This document shows positions 63,201 to 64,000 of a stretch of 64,000 nucleotides of DNA, piece after piece; within the stretch, counting starts at the first letter, position 1; each line of letters starts with the position of its first letter. The position numbers and the translations under genes are program-made. Under the pieces are notes generated by a model. That model had not been told where the DNA came from and did no database searches. It worked only from the letters and a program-made list of their open reading frames with translations. The DNA is from Radiobacillus deserti (GTDB lineage: Bacteria > Bacillota > Bacilli > Bacillales > Amphibacillaceae): assembly GCF_007301515.1 (NCBI RefSeq), contig NZ_CP041666.1, forward strand, positions 1,488,001 to 1,552,000, read 5' to 3'.

Positions 63201-63812
63201 ACCGTTAACTTAGGAGCTATTGACGAGTATGATCGAATCGAAGAACGATATGCATTCTTATCCGAACAAAAGCTTGATTTAGTTCAAGCTAAGGAAACAC
63301 TATACGGTGTTATTTCTGAAATGGATGAAGAAATGAAACGTAGATTTGATGAAACATTCTCGAAAATTAAAGAAGAGTTTACCGTTGTTTTCCAAGAGCT
63401 TTTCGGTGGTGGACGTGCTGAGCTAAAACTGACAGATCCAAACAATTTATTGGATACAGGGGTAGATATAATTGCTCAGCCACCAGGGAAAAAACTACAA
63501 CATTTGGGGCTTTTATCTGGTGGAGAACGAGCATTGACTGCTATAGCATTGCTCTTTGCGATACTGCGTGTTCGTCCAGTTCCTTTCTGTATTTTAGATG
63601 AAGTAGAAGCTGCGTTGGATGATGCCAATGTAAGTCGATTCGCACGTTATTTAAAAATATTTAGTCACGAAACACAATTTATTGTCATTACGCACCGTAA
63701 AGGAACGATGGAAGAAGCAGATGTGTTGTATGGGGTGACGATGCAAGAGCACGGTGTTTCCCGTCTTGTATCCGTAAGATTAGAAGATGCACCAGCACTA
63801 GTGCAAGCTTAA
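60246..63812 (+). CDS. smc: Chromosome partition protein SMC
   Basis: 1188-aa condensin ATPase that aligns chromosome arms from ParB sites with ScpAB. The N-terminal Walker A is VVGPNGSGKSNVIDAVR (residues 28-44). Two long antiparallel coiled coils (about 165-500 and 670-1020) flank the hinge (about 505-665, with PLDTIKPKMIG and GDVVNPGGSMTGGAVKKN). The C-terminal head has the signature LLSGGERALTAIALLFA and Walker B FCILDEVEAALDD. ATG 60246 is chosen since AGGAG lies eight bases upstream. Confidence 0.97.
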   Translation: MFLKRLETVGFKSFAERISVDFVPGVTAVVGPNGSGKSNVIDAVRWVLGEQSAKSLRGSKMEDIIFQGSDSRKPLNVAEVTLVLDNTEQALPVDYHEVSVTRRVFRSGESEFLINKQSCRLKDIIDLFMDSGLGREAFSIISQGKVEEILSSKAEERRSIFEEAAGVLKYKNRKKKAEYKLAETQENLNRIEDIIYEIENQLEPLKEQAAVAKDYLEKKDRLKEQEISLLIAEIEMLHAEWKAILQELESEKEREIALKTKIQQKEATLEEERSSIENLDSRIEALQESLLLYTQELENLEGKKQLLQERSKHYHENKTNLEQEITQLENKSKAIQLDLTEEQERLATMEAKRNETRQQLSKLNEELSMTEKNIEEQIEELKSDYIERLNEQAAKRNERQSIEKQIEQISYKMEQQKEKFKGSIIERDRWKEEVDRLESVLSSAKEDYSKSEVAFQETKKTLETEKFKYQDMQTKLYQGYQHIEKLKSKKEMLEDMKEDFQGFFYGVKEVLKAREDKILQEIEGAVIELIQVPADHITAIETALGGQAQHVVVKNEQSARKAINWLKQTNKGRATFLPLDTIKPKMIGNDLRRGVERHPGFVGIASELLSFDAKYQDIVQHLLGNVVIASTLKDANEIASKLQRRFRVVTLDGDVVNPGGSMTGGAVKKNNQSLFTREKDLLEINEKLEDFEKKAVAFEKQVNEQKQMVDELEALLEEQREASKQAQEKVQQSQAEWKEMELKVNHLNDNLSLFDQDNHQFKQEVEGLESRDQILQEELQGIADNLNYIQSKIDQLSKQQSEYKENQDRIQSAFHQHQVALAEEETEVRSQREKVESYQASLREVEASLTENKQQLEELMDLHENGESMNELDTKLIDKQQQKEQVTEQIQMKRQERYTRSQAVQDAEREIKEENRLYQSLIQQIQQKEVKSNRLDVELENRLNHLESEYTLTFEKAQQTYEKAEDIEEAKRSVKLIKRAIEELGTVNLGAIDEYDRIEERYAFLSEQKLDLVQAKETLYGVISEMDEEMKRRFDETFSKIKEEFTVVFQELFGGGRAELKLTDPNNLLDTGVDIIAQPPGKKLQHLGLLSGGERALTAIALLFAILRVRPVPFCILDEVEAALDDANVSRFARYLKIFSHETQFIVITHRKGTMEEADVLYGVTMQEHGVSRLVSVRLEDAPALVQA

Positions 63813-63827
63813 GGAAAGGAAGATTGG

Positions 63828-64000
63828 ATGAGTTTTTTCAAGAAATTAAAAGATAAATTTACTGGGAATGCAGCGGAAGAAGAAGTTTCCGACAAGTTTA
63901 AAGAAGGTTTATCGAAAACAAGAGGCTCTTTTTCCAGTAAAATTAATGACCTGGTGGCACGCTATCGAAAAGTCGATGAAGACTTTTTTGAAGATCTTGA
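63828..64000 (+). CDS. ftsY: Signal recognition particle receptor FtsY, N-terminal part
   Basis: The first 57 codons are present: MSFFKKLKDKFTG and KFKEGLSKTRGSFSSKINDL, the charged N-domain start of FtsY. The GTPase domain lies beyond the window. It begins 15 bases after smc, with GGAAAGGAAG upstream, as in the conserved rnc-smc-ftsY order. Confidence 0.92.
   Translation, partial: MSFFKKLKDKFTGNAAEEEVSDKFKEGLSKTRGSFSSKINDLVARYRKVDEDFFEDL

Overview
The window is a 64-kb stretch of conserved core chromosome from a low-GC, endospore-forming member of the Bacillaceae. It carries spoVE, spoIIGA, sigE, sigG and spoVM. From the end of mraY to the start of ftsY its gene order follows the Bacillus subtilis chromosome. 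The proteins are clearly orthologous to B. subtilis proteins but divergent, so this is a relative of that genus group; the genus cannot be named from the sequence alone. Nearly all genes are on the + strand.

Layout: (1) 1-8463 is the division and cell-wall cluster: mraY (3' end), murD, spoVE, divIB, two DUF881 genes (ylxW, ylxX), sbp, ftsA, ftsZ. murG and murB, which lie between spoVE and divIB in B. subtilis, are absent. (2) 8802-11374 holds spoIIGA-sigE and sigG, the mother-cell and forespore sigma factors, each with a recognisable sporulation promoter. (3) 11552-15541 is the ylmCDE-sepF-ylmGH-divIVA group. (4) 15558-20193 holds a T-box-controlled ileS, then lspA and rluD/ylyB. (5) 20251-30532 is the complete de novo pyrimidine operon pyrR-B-C-AA-AB-K-D-F-E, with two PyrR attenuators and no pyrP permease gene. 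(6) 30533-33290 is the one accessory-looking region. It has a possible small RNA, a deletion scar joining a RpiR regulator to a 6-phospho-beta-glucosidase, a HAD phosphatase, and a DUF2243/secreted-protein pair on the minus strand. (7) 33331-47804 holds rqcH (minus strand), yloC, remA, gmk, rpoZ, coaBC, priA, fmt, rsmB, prpC, prkC, rsgA and rpe; def and rlmN, present here in B. subtilis, are missing. (8) 47854-55342 holds thiN, spoVM, rpmB (minus strand), an asp23-family gene, fakA, sdaAB, sdaAA and a frameshifted recG. (9) 55359-64000 holds a FapR-controlled fatty-acid/phospholipid operon fapR-plsX-fabD-fabG-acpP, then rnc, a minus-strand DUF1128 gene, smc and the start of ftsY.

The genes work together in growth and division (FtsA/FtsZ/SepF/DivIVA/DivIB, peptidoglycan precursors), in switching to sporulation (sigma-H and Spo0A-type signals at ftsA, spoIIG and divIVA; sigma-E at spoVE and spoVM; sigma-F/G at sigG), in PASTA-kinase signalling (PrpC/PrkC/RsgA), and in feedback-controlled nucleotide and membrane-lipid synthesis (PyrR and FapR).

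I see no phage, CRISPR array, insertion sequence, rRNA or tRNA. No clearly new multi-gene system is present. The most interesting items are the possible C-rich-loop small RNA after pyrE, the recG frameshift, the regulator-glucosidase deletion scar, the DUF2243 pair, and the near-consensus sporulation promoters. All family assignments are from recognising the proteins by eye; no database search was run.
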